Assembly: GCA_001414485.1 (NCBI GenBank)
Contig: LLEY01000077.1
Coordinates: 62,001-126,000, forward strand
Origin: Calycina herbarum
Taxonomy: Eukaryota; Ascomycota; Leotiomycetes; Helotiales; Pezizellaceae
Length of the DNA: 64,000 bases
Direction of reading: 5' to 3'
The translations under genes were made by a program, and so were the position numbers. Within the stretch, counting starts at the first letter, position 1. The number at the start of each line of letters is the position of its first letter. Below, piece by piece: positions 34,885 to 45,353 of this stretch. The notes under the pieces were generated by a model. It was not told where the DNA came from, did not search any database, and saw only the letters and a program-made list of their open reading frames with translations.

Positions 34885-35103
34885 TTATGTTAGACAATAA
34901 AAGCGGTAGTGAATTTCCGGTTCGTACCTGCCTGCCTAGCTCGTTGTTCCAAGTAAACTACTCTAAACATTTATAACAATTTAAAGGATTAACCTAGATG
35001 GTTGGAGCAATCAACTTCAATTACCCTAAAAGTCGGAACAACGAGCTAGGTAGGGCAGGTACGAACTTGATGCTTACTGGCGCTTTTATTGTCCACCGGG
35101 AGA
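34885..35103. mobile_element. Fold-back MITE copy (family A), complete
   Basis: 219 bp with perfect ACCCC duplications (34880-34884, 35104-35108). Left arm: TTAGACAATAAAAGCGGTAG then GGTTCGTACCTGCC, then TAGCTCGTTGTTCC; right arm is the inverse (GGAACAACGAGCTAGGTAGG, GGCAGGTACGAAC, GGCGCTTTTATTGTCC). The inverted arms extend about 75 bp, so most of the element is one hairpin. Confidence 0.88.
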
Positions 35104-35422
35104 ACCCCATTCTTACGCAAATATAAAACAATCTAACCACATATATTCGAGTATCACTGATCTAGTTCTGATCTTACTGAATTCGAGCCTCGATATGAGA
35201 TGTGAAAGGTTTCCCAAATCCAATTCCTTTCAAGAATTGGTTGGCCGATGTCATCGCTGTATTTATGGCCACAAAAAAACAAGAACACGCGAAAAAGGCG
35301 AAGCTGTTTGAATTAGCCCGGGTCCAATCAATCAGGCTAATGCATTCTTCTTCACCAAGGCAGGCCACAATAGCCCACAGGCGATTATGTTTACAAATAA
35401 GCAGGTGGTAGGTAATTGAGAT

Positions 35423-35590
35423 TAGTCTAGGTGGCCGAGTGGTAAACGGTTTGCGGTTTTCGTCTACAAGATATTCACTTCAAACGTGTGGGTTAGATTC
35501 CTACTTTAAAAGACTGACGGAGGATCCCTCGGGTTCGCTCAATGGTTAGTGCTGTCGATATCTGCAGCTCTTAAATCTAGGCGCTATATC
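35423..35590 (+). other. Two tRNA-like fragments
   Basis: At 35423-35520 there is a perfect A-box (TGGCCGAGTGG) and a near B-box (GGTTAGATTCC, one change from consensus) with a foldable T-arm (GTGGG/CCTAC), but the acceptor stem and anticodon arm do not pair well. At 35530-35590, TTCGCTCAATGGTTAGTGC again resembles an A-box and D-arm. They look like tRNA pseudogenes or a tRNA-derived SINE head, not functional tRNAs. Confidence 0.4.
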
Positions 35591-35770
35591 TCTCTTTTTG
35601 CTCTTCTTTTTGGTGTTTAGTTATGGGTTTGAACTTTTTTTAGACGATATCTCGCTTAACAAAGTCAGAGTACTCGGCCATACTCTTCACAAAGCTCTCG
35701 AACTGAGAACAGACAAATAGCTCTTCTCACTTAGAGAAGCAGCTGGGAATGCTTCTTCTTCTTCTTGGAC

Positions 35771-37334
35771 TCACCTAATATTCACAATAAAGAACCGTTT
35801 CGCCTGGAACGTTTTCTCTGCTATGGGATTCCATTTCTTTGGAACTTTTGTTCTTGTCCACATACCCTTGAAAACGTCGTGTTTTGACATCGCACATAAA
35901 TTCTTTGTGGTAGGATCGGGAACTTCCAGAAAATCTGCGATTGCATCACCGAGAGTAACAAACTTGGTTCCGGTTGAATACCAAAGTGTCAAGGCCATAC
36001 ACAAAACCTTGCACATGTTGCACATGATGACCACCACGATTATAGGAACGCTAAACTCGACCTTGCAAAGTTGTTGCGGGACAATTTCAGTGAAACATGA
36101 GATGACAGGAAAGTAATTTTCATCTCCAATAACAGCGCTTTTGGTGTCATATTTCCATTGAATCTGGCTCCCAAGGTTGACTTCAAAATTATGTGGATAG
36201 ACAAAACTCGGGGGATCGATTGGTTCTATTGTGTTCCCGAAATTCCAAAAGGGGTATTTTGTCTCTGGTGTTAAAAGTATCAAGTTCGTATAAATAAATA
36301 TGAAAGGACGGTCGAAAATTGATGCGCATTCTTGCCATGCCATACCTGTGAGGTTATGACCCGTATAGCTGGCTACAAGGCTCGTTTCGTTCACTTGGGA
36401 AACGAAAGAAGCGTCATATTCTTGTGCGGATATCTCTAAGAACACAGAAGAGTTGTATCTAAACCTCTGTTAGTCGTTATTCCACTATGCAACAACCAAA
36501 ATCACCATCTCCATCAGCTGACTTACAGCAGATATAAAGGGGCGGAACTCCAGGCGAGAATCCACCGCTAACCCAACGTCTATTTCGCCAACTTGGAATG
36601 CCTATATCGCCCCACTTTCTCTGAGCATGCGCTTTATCAACCTCGGCTCTAGTTGGAGAGTGGAGGCACTGCATCATGTAGTTACTTGCTCCAGGCAAAA
36701 TAGTACTCAATATATTAATCAATATATGCAGGCCAGTACTGATTTGTCTCGATTTCTCGCAATCTCCTTGATACAGGATACCTATGGATTTGATGTTAGT
36801 GAAAATTAGGTCCATGTAAAAGGATTGATCACTTGATCATCACAACACAGCATCGAGAGAGCAAGAAACGCTTACCATAGCCATGATGAATACCCTTTTT
36901 TGATACAGCCCACACCAAAAGCACAAAGTTGATTACCAAAACCGCGAAGGCAAGCATAGAACAAGAGGCAACACCAGCGTGCCATCTAGAAAGCCTCTTC
37001 GTTTTCCCCCTATCTTTATAAAAGAGAGAAGTCAGGGGAGACATGAGGTCCGCCAAGAATCCAGTCAAATTCTCTGGTTGGACTGAGGGAATGCATGCTT
37101 GTATCTTATGACTGCTGGAGTTGCAAGCGACTTAATATGAAAGGCTAGTATGAAATACTTTCCGATACCCTCCAGTTTAATTTCCTCAACTCCTTCAATT
37201 TCTTCGGATTGATTTCTCCTGGGCCAGGTTCTCTGCCTCGCGACAGGAGTCTGCAGAGGTGAGACATCTGAGATGATAGGGCTCTCCATCTCCCCATCAT
37301 CAACAATGTTAATCGTTGATCGTGCCGGAGGCAT
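35771..37334 (-). pseudogene. DUF6536 multi-pass membrane protein, frameshifted and truncated
   Basis: The exons are 37169-37334, 36876-37082, 36527-36781 and about 35771-36464. The first membrane segment (WHAGVASCSMLAFAVLVINF) is followed by ILYQGDCEKSRQISTGLHIL and GASNYMMQCLHSPTRAEVDK, which I recognise as the DUF6536 core; later comes KVEFSVPIIVVVIMCNMCKV and LGDAIADFLEVPDPTTK. Two problems: near 36570 the frame shifts between GIPSWRNRRWV and RWILAWSSAPLYLL with no possible intron, and the protein ends shortly after the position where family members continue for several hundred residues of further membrane segments. No remainder exists up to 35,400. Function of the family is not established. 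Probable pseudogene. Confidence 0.75.
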
Positions 37335-37950
37335 TGTGAACGTGTTGTGTGATTTAGATCGCAAGATAGTTTAGAATACTCATCCTTTTTGAATATACAA
37401 CTCTAGATTTGAAAACGAGGCTGTCTAAATTTAGTGCAGCTATCAGGGAAAAGTATTTAAAACTTGGTGCAAAGGCTCCTGCTTGGCATGCATGCATTTG
37501 TGCTACTGCTCTTGGGGCCAAAACTAAGATTGAGAGAAATATTGCTGTATTACACTTGTAAAGCCCACATAGATTCGTGGCAGCATAAACACCGCGAAAT
37601 GACCAGAAAAAGGGAGCACCACAATGACTCAAACTCCCAGAAAACCCCAATCGTCTTCAAGCCCTGGTGTCCCAAGAAGAAAGATAAAAAGAAGCAGGGC
37701 AAAACGATCGGAAAAGGAAGTAACTTCGAAAGTCAAGTAGTAGGTAGGTACGTCACTTGTTAGTACAAATCATTCGAGAGAAAAAATGTACACAAAAAAG
37801 CGCTCAAGGGAAATATACATAACCGCTCCCCTCAATTCATAATTCCATAACCATAAAAGAAGAACTCCTTCGCTCATCCCTCATCCATTCCAAAGGTCCA
37901 CGCTCCCATTCATCTCAAAAAAATACAGGTCCCTCTTGTCCTTCAACAGC
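37335..37950. other. Intergenic region
   Basis: Between the start of the DUF6536 pseudogene and the 3' end of the CUE gene. Small overlapping open frames only; no gene. Confidence 0.5.
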
Positions 37951-38688
37951 TCAAGCCCCCTTTCCAAGCGCGGACTCAGCTGCAACCTTAGCCTCCATCT
38001 TCCTCCGAGCAGCCAAAATCATTTCTTCCCTCCGTCTTTGCAGAAGTGCTTGGCGTTCCCCTTTATTAGTGCTCCATGCTTGTTGCGCTCCGTGTTTGGG
38101 TATCTCCGCTGCGGTCTCTGCAGCGGCGGTATTTTCTTCGAGAATCTTCGCTTTGAGGTTGTATCGTGTGATAAGATCGGGTTGCAGAGGTTTGTTACTC
38201 GCGGGAGTAGCTGCGGAGGCAGAGGGCGGTGGTAGTGGTGGTTGGAAAGATTGCGGTGGCTATCGCAACAAACACATTAGCTCAAACATCCCAAAAGATC
38301 AAGACCATTTCCCAGATATCCAATCTCTCGTCCTCCCATCCTCCAAACAAACAGCACAATAAGAAAACCCAGGTATACTCACAACCTCCAATCCCCTCCC
38401 ACTCAACACCCTCTCCGTAGTAGCCACCACATTCCCCCCGTTCCTCTGCAAATCCCACATAATACTCCTCCTCTCCACCTGCGGAAACATCTGCTGTATC
38501 CTCTCGACATCCGCCTCCCTCGCCCTCAAGTTACTCCCCGCCAACCCTCCATTCCCTATCCGAGCATTATGGTTCCCTGCCGTCGATCCTGGCGTACTGG
38601 AGAAGAAGAACCATCGGATCGCCAACCCACCCAGCACCAAGATTATGACCAGTTGAGGAAGGTTGATCGTTTGATCCGAGGATGACAT
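37951..38688 (-). CDS. CUE1: CUE domain protein, Cue1-like ERAD factor
   Basis: Two exons (38383-38688, 37951-38259) encode 204 residues. Residues 8-28 are an N-terminal membrane anchor (INLPQLVIILVLGGLAIRWF). The CUE domain follows (VERIQQMFPQVERRSIMWDL..VVATTERVLSG) with its MFP motif, which binds ubiquitin. The rest is a proline-rich linker and a basic helix (QALLQRRREEMILAARRKME) that could bind a ubiquitin-conjugating enzyme. Yeast Cue1 anchors Ubc7 at the ER membrane for degradation of misfolded proteins; size, topology and domain order agree. The splice at GTT-GTGAGT is phase 0 and joins LEV to PPQSFQPP; without it the frame stops early. Confidence 0.85.
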
Positions 38689-39232
38689 ATTTGCGAATGA
38701 ATGCCGTTCGCCTGGGGGTATATTCGAATGTGGTAGGAAAAGGAAAGGTGGTGGTCGTGTGCTGTGGTGGAGCTCGAGGGAGTCTCGGGTGTTTAGGTGT
38801 TTCCCTGTAATTGGATTATATTTCGCTCGTATCTAAAGGTAATGGATTTATGGTATTCGTTCGATAATTCGAGGTGATTCCAAGCACCGAGAATGCGGAT
38901 GCGACCTAAAGTTCATTGGAAGAATGAATGGAGGGATTGTCGTGTCCTGGTCTTGCCGTCCCGACAAAATCAAGGTTACCTGGGCCTGGGCACCTTCTTG
39001 GTTAGTGTCACGTGAATAAATTAGATCTCGAGGCCAGGTTATTATGACCAGATGCGTTTCACTGGAAATTATTGGATATTCGAAAGCGAAGAAAAGGCGG
39101 TAAATTGCCATTGTGTTTCATGAACTATTAGTTGCCATTCATAAACCTCGCCGGGTCGTAGCAACGCCTAGTAAAAATGACATGAACCCGCTCATATCTA
39201 CCTCATACTCCACTCGTATGTAAAGGCAGAGA
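38689..39232. other. Promoter region of the CUE gene
   Basis: About 540 bp; no exon or repeat recognised. Confidence 0.45.
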
Positions 39233-39478
39233 ATGAGTTTGAACGCCATCCCTATCATAACCATGGAGCAGGTGGTTTCGTTTGGACACAGAAATGAAGT
39301 GACCGTAACCACAGAGACCGCAATACGGTATACCACACTTCTCCGCCCAACGTTGATCAAAAATACAACCCGCGATATCACCAGCTCAGTACCAGATGAA
39401 AATCTCCCAGCTAACCTAGCCGACGCGATTGACAGGCCCGCTCGGCAAGCTTTCGAGATCTTCGTAGATCAATGTTAA
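39233..39478 (+). CDS. Possible small convergent gene (81 codons)
   Basis: An ATG-started open frame, MSLNAIPIITMEQVVSFGHR to ..RPARQAFEIFVDQC, with even amino-acid composition. It ends one base before the stop codon of NOT2 on the other strand (39480), tail to tail. No family known. It could be a real small gene or chance coding in the NOT2 3' UTR. Confidence 0.25.
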   Translation: MSLNAIPIITMEQVVSFGHRNEVTVTTETAIRYTTLLRPTLIKNTTRDITSSVPDENLPANLADAIDRPARQAFEIFVDQC

Positions 39479-39479
39479 T

Positions 39480-41868
39480 TCACGCTTTGAATTTCTAGTT
39501 AGCCAAGTTCTTGTGTTTTAGGAATCACAACTTACACGTTCTCGCTGCCACAGTTTGATGTCGAAGAAAATATAATAGCCTCTCTCCGTACCGTTACCAA
39601 GTGTTTGTGGAACCATCATGTCATCTTTGGTCAGCCATTGCTGAAGCTTCTTGTGATAGCGCCAGTTGCGGGTGTGGCTGATGAGTTTTCAATTAGAAGG
39701 TGAGGTCGTCAATCGACAGAAGGGAACTTACAGTTCTTGTGCAGCCATAACTTGCTGGATATCGCCTGGATTGCTGTAGAACATGAAGATCAAGGCCTCA
39801 TCATTGAAGTTTTGTATTTTGCTCTCCAAAGAATTGACGTTGTGTACACGATAGCATTCAGGTATAGAGAATTGAGGAATGGCGGGCCGACTTGGCTCGT
39901 TGTCCCATACGGAGTAGAGCTCGGTGGAGAAAGGTCTAATGGTTGTTAAAGATTGTTGCATAATTGATATTCCTAGAAGCGCATTTACTTACTCGGAGGA
40001 GTTGAGGTCAAAGCCAAGATTTGTGATATTGGACCCATTCACAAGAGCTGAATAGTCTGGAAAGTTGTTCATCATAAACGACCATCCTTTCAGGCCCCAT
40101 TTGTCGATCTCGGACATATGCGCTAACGGATGTTGAACTTCTTGACCTGGTTCATCTGGATTATGTTGTGAGGATGGAGAGCCTGGTTCAGCAGTATGCG
40201 ATCTCGAACCTCCCAGCTCAGGGTGCTGCGGTAGGCCATCTGGCCGAGGATTGCCTCTTGAGTTCATCGTAGGATGTGGTGCGCTATCTTCACGGGTTGC
40301 GGTTGATGGAAACTGAGGATTTGAAAAGGTCTGGCAATCAAGGTTAGTATAGCCGGCCTTTTGTAGGACGGCGATTCACTTACGTTGTTCTCTTCGCCAA
40401 CCCCACCTTGATTACCATCCGCTTGTGGCCTTGAATTCGATACCCCTGGTTCATGAGTCAATGGGGGTTCGAGGTGGTCAAAAGCACTCGATCTGCTTAC
40501 CTGGCAAACCTGGGGATGCAATGTGGTTTCCGGGAGGTGCCCTACTGCTCCCTGATAGGGCATTTAAAAGACCATTGTTCCTACTCGGCTGAGGGGGATT
40601 TGCCGACCCAAAACCTAACCCGTTCGCTGGAGCGCCAAAGCCAACATTTGGAATTAAACTTGAGCCACGATCTTGCCCGATCTCGCCATTTGCATTACGA
40701 TTGAGAGGAGGGAACTCGTCGGCGGCGTTGGATTGTGATGTTTGGCCTACAGCATTTTGATTCCCAAACCGAAAGCCACCTTGACTACTAGGTAACTGCG
40801 AAGAGGAGTTAAATAAATCATCCTGTTGCTGTTGCGTTTGTTGTTGAGCATTTATTTGTTGTTGTGAGGATAGCGTTGAAGGTTGCATGCGCAGATTTGC
40901 AGAGGGTCCCAGATTTCGATTTCCAGTAGCTGCCCACGTTGACTGGCTGGGCTGAGTTTGATTGTTTGATAATGAGGGGAATTCTCTGATATATATATAT
41001 TAGTTAAAAGTTCCTGGGCACAAATCTTCACTTTTCAGCGCGACTTCATGCTTCCAGGACGGACTGTCTATCATGTCGCACCAGACACACGAAATCCCAA
41101 CCACTTACGAAAGGTCTAAAGGTGCTGCCGCTTGGGAGGAACCTCCGATTGTTTGCGCAAAACTTGTCATAGGTCCATTATTCGGTCGAGGGTTCCCTAG
41201 CCCAGCATTTCCCATCGGTACTCCTCCAAAAGCCCAAGTTGCCCCATTACTTGCTATATTTCCCAATACCGTCAGCACATGTTCTCAGCCTCTACGACCA
41301 TTCTCATGTCCAAGGAGCATCCATACGCATCTTTCCACCGGGGGGTAATCTTCCTGATATGCTTCGATTCTGGGGTAATTGTTGTTGGCTTGGGAAACCG
41401 TTGGGCAGGCCACGAAGAGATTGGGGTCCGACGGCTACAAGGCTTCTGGTTAGCGGACGGTTTTATAAAACAAGAAAGTGAAAAGTGACTAGTGACTCTG
41501 GAAGGTAGATGGATGAAGCGATGGAGTATTTCTTTTGGGGCGCAACCTCGCAGGGTAGACCAGCAACAGCGCCTTGAGCTCTTTCCCAAACAGATTGACG
41601 CCTGTCAGGTTTCTCGATGAGACTTCTCAGTCGCGTGAGTTGATTGATTGGATTGTCGCAAATGCCAGAATATGACAGCATGCTCCAGAAATGCCTCAAC
41701 AATCGCTGCAAAACAAGAAGAAAGCAATCCCGCCATAATTCAGAAACATTTGCGCTCGCAGAAAGCAATGGCTTCTCACAAACAAGCCCTCCCAGAGTTG
41801 GACATCGCAGCGGGGCGCCGGGAAAAAGACAACAGCATTTGATGGGCGAGCATACCTGGCCGATTCAT
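39480..41868 (-). CDS. NOT2: CCR4-NOT complex subunit NOT2 (CDC36)
   Basis: Nine exons fit in frame: 41856-41868, 41327-41434, 41109-41283, 40501-40985, 40384-40445, 39993-40330, 39732-39935, 39536-39677 and 39480-39494 (513 residues). The 13-nt first exon encodes only MNRPG and the 15-nt last exon only KFKA. PLDLSEFPSLSNN marks the conserved middle; the C-terminal NOT box is ECYRVHNVNSLESKIQNFND, MFYSNPGDIQQVMAAQEL, RNWRYHKKLQQWLTKDD and ERGYYIFFDIKLWQRER. Not2 with Not1 and Not3/5 forms the regulatory core of the cytoplasmic deadenylase complex that represses translation and starts mRNA decay. The Q-rich linker (QQQINAQQQTQQQQ) is disordered. Terminal micro-exons are inferred from splice signals and the family sequence. 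Confidence 0.88.
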
Positions 41869-42789
41869 GGTTGTTTATTGCGATTCCAGGGTCCGTCGAG
41901 GGGGAGGTTGAATATTTGCGAAGTCCAGAAGGCTGTGAGTCTTGGTATCTGTACATCCAGTTCGTTCAGAGGTGCCCTGTTGAATGCATGGGAGTGATGG
42001 GGATGCATTAGGCTATTCCAAATGCGCCTTAGGTTAGTGGGTTTGATGTTGCACCTGAGTTATGAGGCCTGAAAATACCCCAGTTATAATTTGATTGTGA
42101 ACTTTTTATTACAACTTTTTAAATTTAGATGTTCTAAAGGTATAATTACTATATTAAAACTGGAAAATGTACTAGAAAGTTACAACAACGGGAATTAATT
42201 ACTGCTGTTGTTGTCCATCGCGAAGCAATATCCTCATTTTCCATTCATTTTCCTTCGATAATAATAGAAAGACATCACAATATAGACATATCGCTAACTA
42301 CTAAACTAAATGCTTCCGTCAAAAAATAAATTCGTAAGCTCGTAAGAGCAGGTATTTATCTATTCTGCATATCTTAGCCACCCCCTCTGTATCCCAGAAA
42401 ACCCACCAGAAAGTCCATCTATTCACACTCAGTTATATAGTTGTACCTGCCTATGACTCCCTTCCAATCATCATACATATCATATCTTCGTGAAATGGCC
42501 CAATCCTTCCATGTCTACTCTTCTATCACTCCACAATCATTCCACCCCTATCGAGCCGACGCCTCCAAACAAGCTCATGCTTCTTGAGAGCATTCAGTAA
42601 TTTCAATCAAAGGGGAATAAAAGAACAACCAGTCCCCTTTCCACTTGTTGGAGAAATCTCTGGAGTATGATCTCACACCGCCATGGTATCTTTAACCTGG
42701 AACCGACCCAACAATCTACTTTGGTTTCCAACAAGAACCTTAGATTGACTTCCCTTGGTGCTTTATCACCTTTCCAGTTACTTGTTAAT
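41869..42789. other. Intergenic region
   Basis: Upstream of NOT2 and downstream of the Zn2Cys6 gene; contains a degenerate MITE. No gene. Confidence 0.5.
42065..42224. mobile_element. Degenerate MITE copy (family A)
   Basis: The right end ATTACTGCTGTTGTTGTCC then ATCGCGA, preceded by GAAAGTTACAACAACGGG, matches the family. The left end is not clear. Confidence 0.5.
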
Positions 42790-45353
42790 TCAAAATGGTC
42801 CAGTTTGCTGGTTACTGATCCCTTGTGTTGAATATCCCTGTGTTGAGTCGTATCCAAAATCATATTGTTCCTCCCCAACTACACTAGTCATTCCTTGAAC
42901 ATCACCAGGGGCGTTTTGTATCGGCAATGTCTCTTTTCCCGCGGGTGGTGCATTGTTTTCTTCGAGATTCATTGAAGCGAAGATGTTCTTCATGTCGCGT
43001 AAATCTTCTGCAGGAAGATCCTTGGGTGCTGAAGAACGCTCCTCAACGAACTTCCGAATAGAGCGTATGATTGTAGGATAGGCTTCATCGTTGGGAAGCC
43101 ACCAGTGCATACAACTCTCGTCACGGAAGAGATCTGCCATTTTCTTTCGGAAAGTATAGGGGTAAATATAACTGATAATGCAATCAGTAAAATCTCAAGC
43201 AAAAAATTTCCTAATAATCCACTTACCCATGAGACTCAACAACAGCAAGTTTCCTCCGCGCCCACATGGTGTGTCTGTCATCTCGTGGAAGAAACAAAAC
43301 ACTGATGGCAATACTTGCCTGGCATGCCTGGATGGTCCCAGGCGGGCTACCTGGCCATAACTCCATTGCCTCGAATATTTGACAGCTCACATAAGCCTTG
43401 TGAACGATATCTGCGCTTGGCTCGACCTGGGTTATCAAAGAAGTTTGATATCTATGCATCAGATCGATAGAATGCCAGTCGATTGTGGCTACATTCATCG
43501 AGTACAGTGGGCCGCTATACAGAATGCCAGGCATATAAGGATCAACAATGTCGTTTGGATCTCGAGGAGGGGCTCCAGTAAAGTCATTGACCTTGTAGCG
43601 GTCGTCCGTAAGAGTAGGATCCATTTTGGTTTGCCACTCTTCAATCCTCGTGCTAATCTGTGCATTCTCGACCATAAATAGTTCAATAGATATCTCCCCC
43701 TTTCCAAGTTTGGTGAATAAAAGTGACATGTCGGTTGCCACAAGACGTGATTCTGAGAGAGCTGCTTCGATTTTCCAATGCAATACTGTTGGTTCAGCTT
43801 CTACCATGTTACGATAGAAATCGAAGGAGCTCGAGAACCACTCTCTCGAAAGCACGGTTTCAAAGCCACCCAACAAACCAGCAAATACGTCAAATCGTAC
43901 ATACCATTCGATAATGATACGAGTCATTCCGCTCTGCATTATGGTTTGTGGCGTGTATATCTCCGTCAAGATTTGGTATGCTGCCTTCTGGTGGCCAATG
44001 AGATTTATCCAGTCTCCAAGGAATTCCTGTAAAGCATTAGACAGGAAGAAACATTTAAGGATTCGTCAATACCTCGATGGTTGCTAACTGTAGCATTGCT
44101 AGGATAGTTCCATGGCTATGTCTGTCGCCCCTTTTTAGTGCTCTCAAAAGTAGAGAAACGGATTTGTTGTAGTATTGAAGGAAATCCTGAATCTTCCCAT
44201 TCGGGTTATGAAGTGTCCTCTGAAAGGCAGCAAAACCAACTATTGCGTAAAGCAGAGGTTCATTCTGTAGTGCAATATCCAAAAGCTTTGTACGCATGAA
44301 ATCCTCTGAATCATGCTTGAGAGAGTAGTGCAGATGAGTGATGTTTTCGTAAAAGTAGTTGAGATAAAACTGGAGATCGTGTGGCAGATGACTCCAGTCC
44401 ACCTTGTCCGATCCGGGTTGCCGTGGGAGTCGGGAATCCATAAGAGTTTGATAGGAGGAATAACCAGTGGAGCCCTCGCTGGATGGTGTTGGCGACGAGC
44501 CTTTATCCTGTACCAAAGATGGTGTTTCAGAATTGCTTCTAGGTGGTTGTTTGGCACCACCGGCGAGCTGGCTAGGGTCTGATTGTTGAAGTCCTGAATT
44601 TGCCCCTTGGGATTCGTCCTCGTCCAGTATTGCGTCCAAAGGTCGTTCAGGACCTCCTTCATATTCATCCGATGAAGAGCCAACGCTATCTCGGGGTATA
44701 TCTTGTCGCCGTCCAGAGCTACCCCCCTTTGATGTGGTTGGCTCAGGGTAGACACATTCTCGTCCCCCTTTCCTACATCCTATGATATTGTCAATTTAAA
44801 GATTTCATAGTTGGGATCAGGCTGGCGTTTCTTACTTTCACAGATGGGATGTGATTCGTCACACTATTCTGATTAGCAGGAGTCATGGAAAGAGTGTCTT
44901 TCAATATTCAGTCATTGCCGAGTACGTCTACTATATTGGGGATTGTGATAGGATGAAGTATCGTGCGAAGAAGCTCAGAAGAACCAGAAACTCGGTTTCT
45001 CAATTTTTCTAAACCTTTTCGAATAATACGGTTGACTGTCGCATATTCTCCGAAGTAAATTGTCTTACCTTGACTCTCCTACTTCTACAGGTGTAGCAAC
45101 CGGAACGTGTTCGACGATGTTTGGTTTTATCGGATCCTTGGGTTGATTTTCGACGGTTCCGCCCAGGCTTTTGTATAATCATGGCAGGATCCTGAGCACC
45201 AAAAAGATAATTCAGGTCCGCGTAGGAGCTAGCAGAACTCAATTGATGTGATGGCGAGGAAGTCTGCGTCGCGGGCTTCTCGCCTGGCTGTGATGGATAT
45301 ATCTCAACATTACTCGCCCGGCGAACTGCTTCTTCATAGTTGTGATCTGCCAT
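42790..45353 (-). CDS. Zn2Cys6 transcription factor with fungal-specific regulatory domain
   Basis: Five exons (45069-45353, 44836-44863, 44073-44779, 43227-44026, 42790-43171) encode 733 residues. Exon 2 is only 28 nt and carries part of the zinc cluster. The joined DNA-binding motif CYTCRSRRVKC-DESHPICERC-RKGGREC (residues 86-112) has the exact CX2CX6CX6CX2CX6C spacing for two zinc ions. It is preceded by a basic stretch (GRNRRKSTQGSDKTKHRR). Residues about 210-600 form the helical Fungal_trans-like domain (HDLQFYLNYFYENITHLHYS, LLYAIVGFAAFQRTLHN, WYVRFDVFAGLLGGFETVLS). A glycine/glutamine-rich tail follows. It is a nuclear sequence-specific regulator; the targets are unknown and no adjacent cluster suggests them. 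The long upstream region (45354 on) could house extensive regulation. Confidence 0.88.

Larger units (their letters stand above)
34629..35770. other. Intergenic region with MITE and tRNA-like fragments
   Basis: It holds a complete MITE (34885-35103) and two tRNA-like fragments (35423-35590). No coding exon is supported, including the C-terminal part expected for the adjacent DUF6536 gene. Confidence 0.5.
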
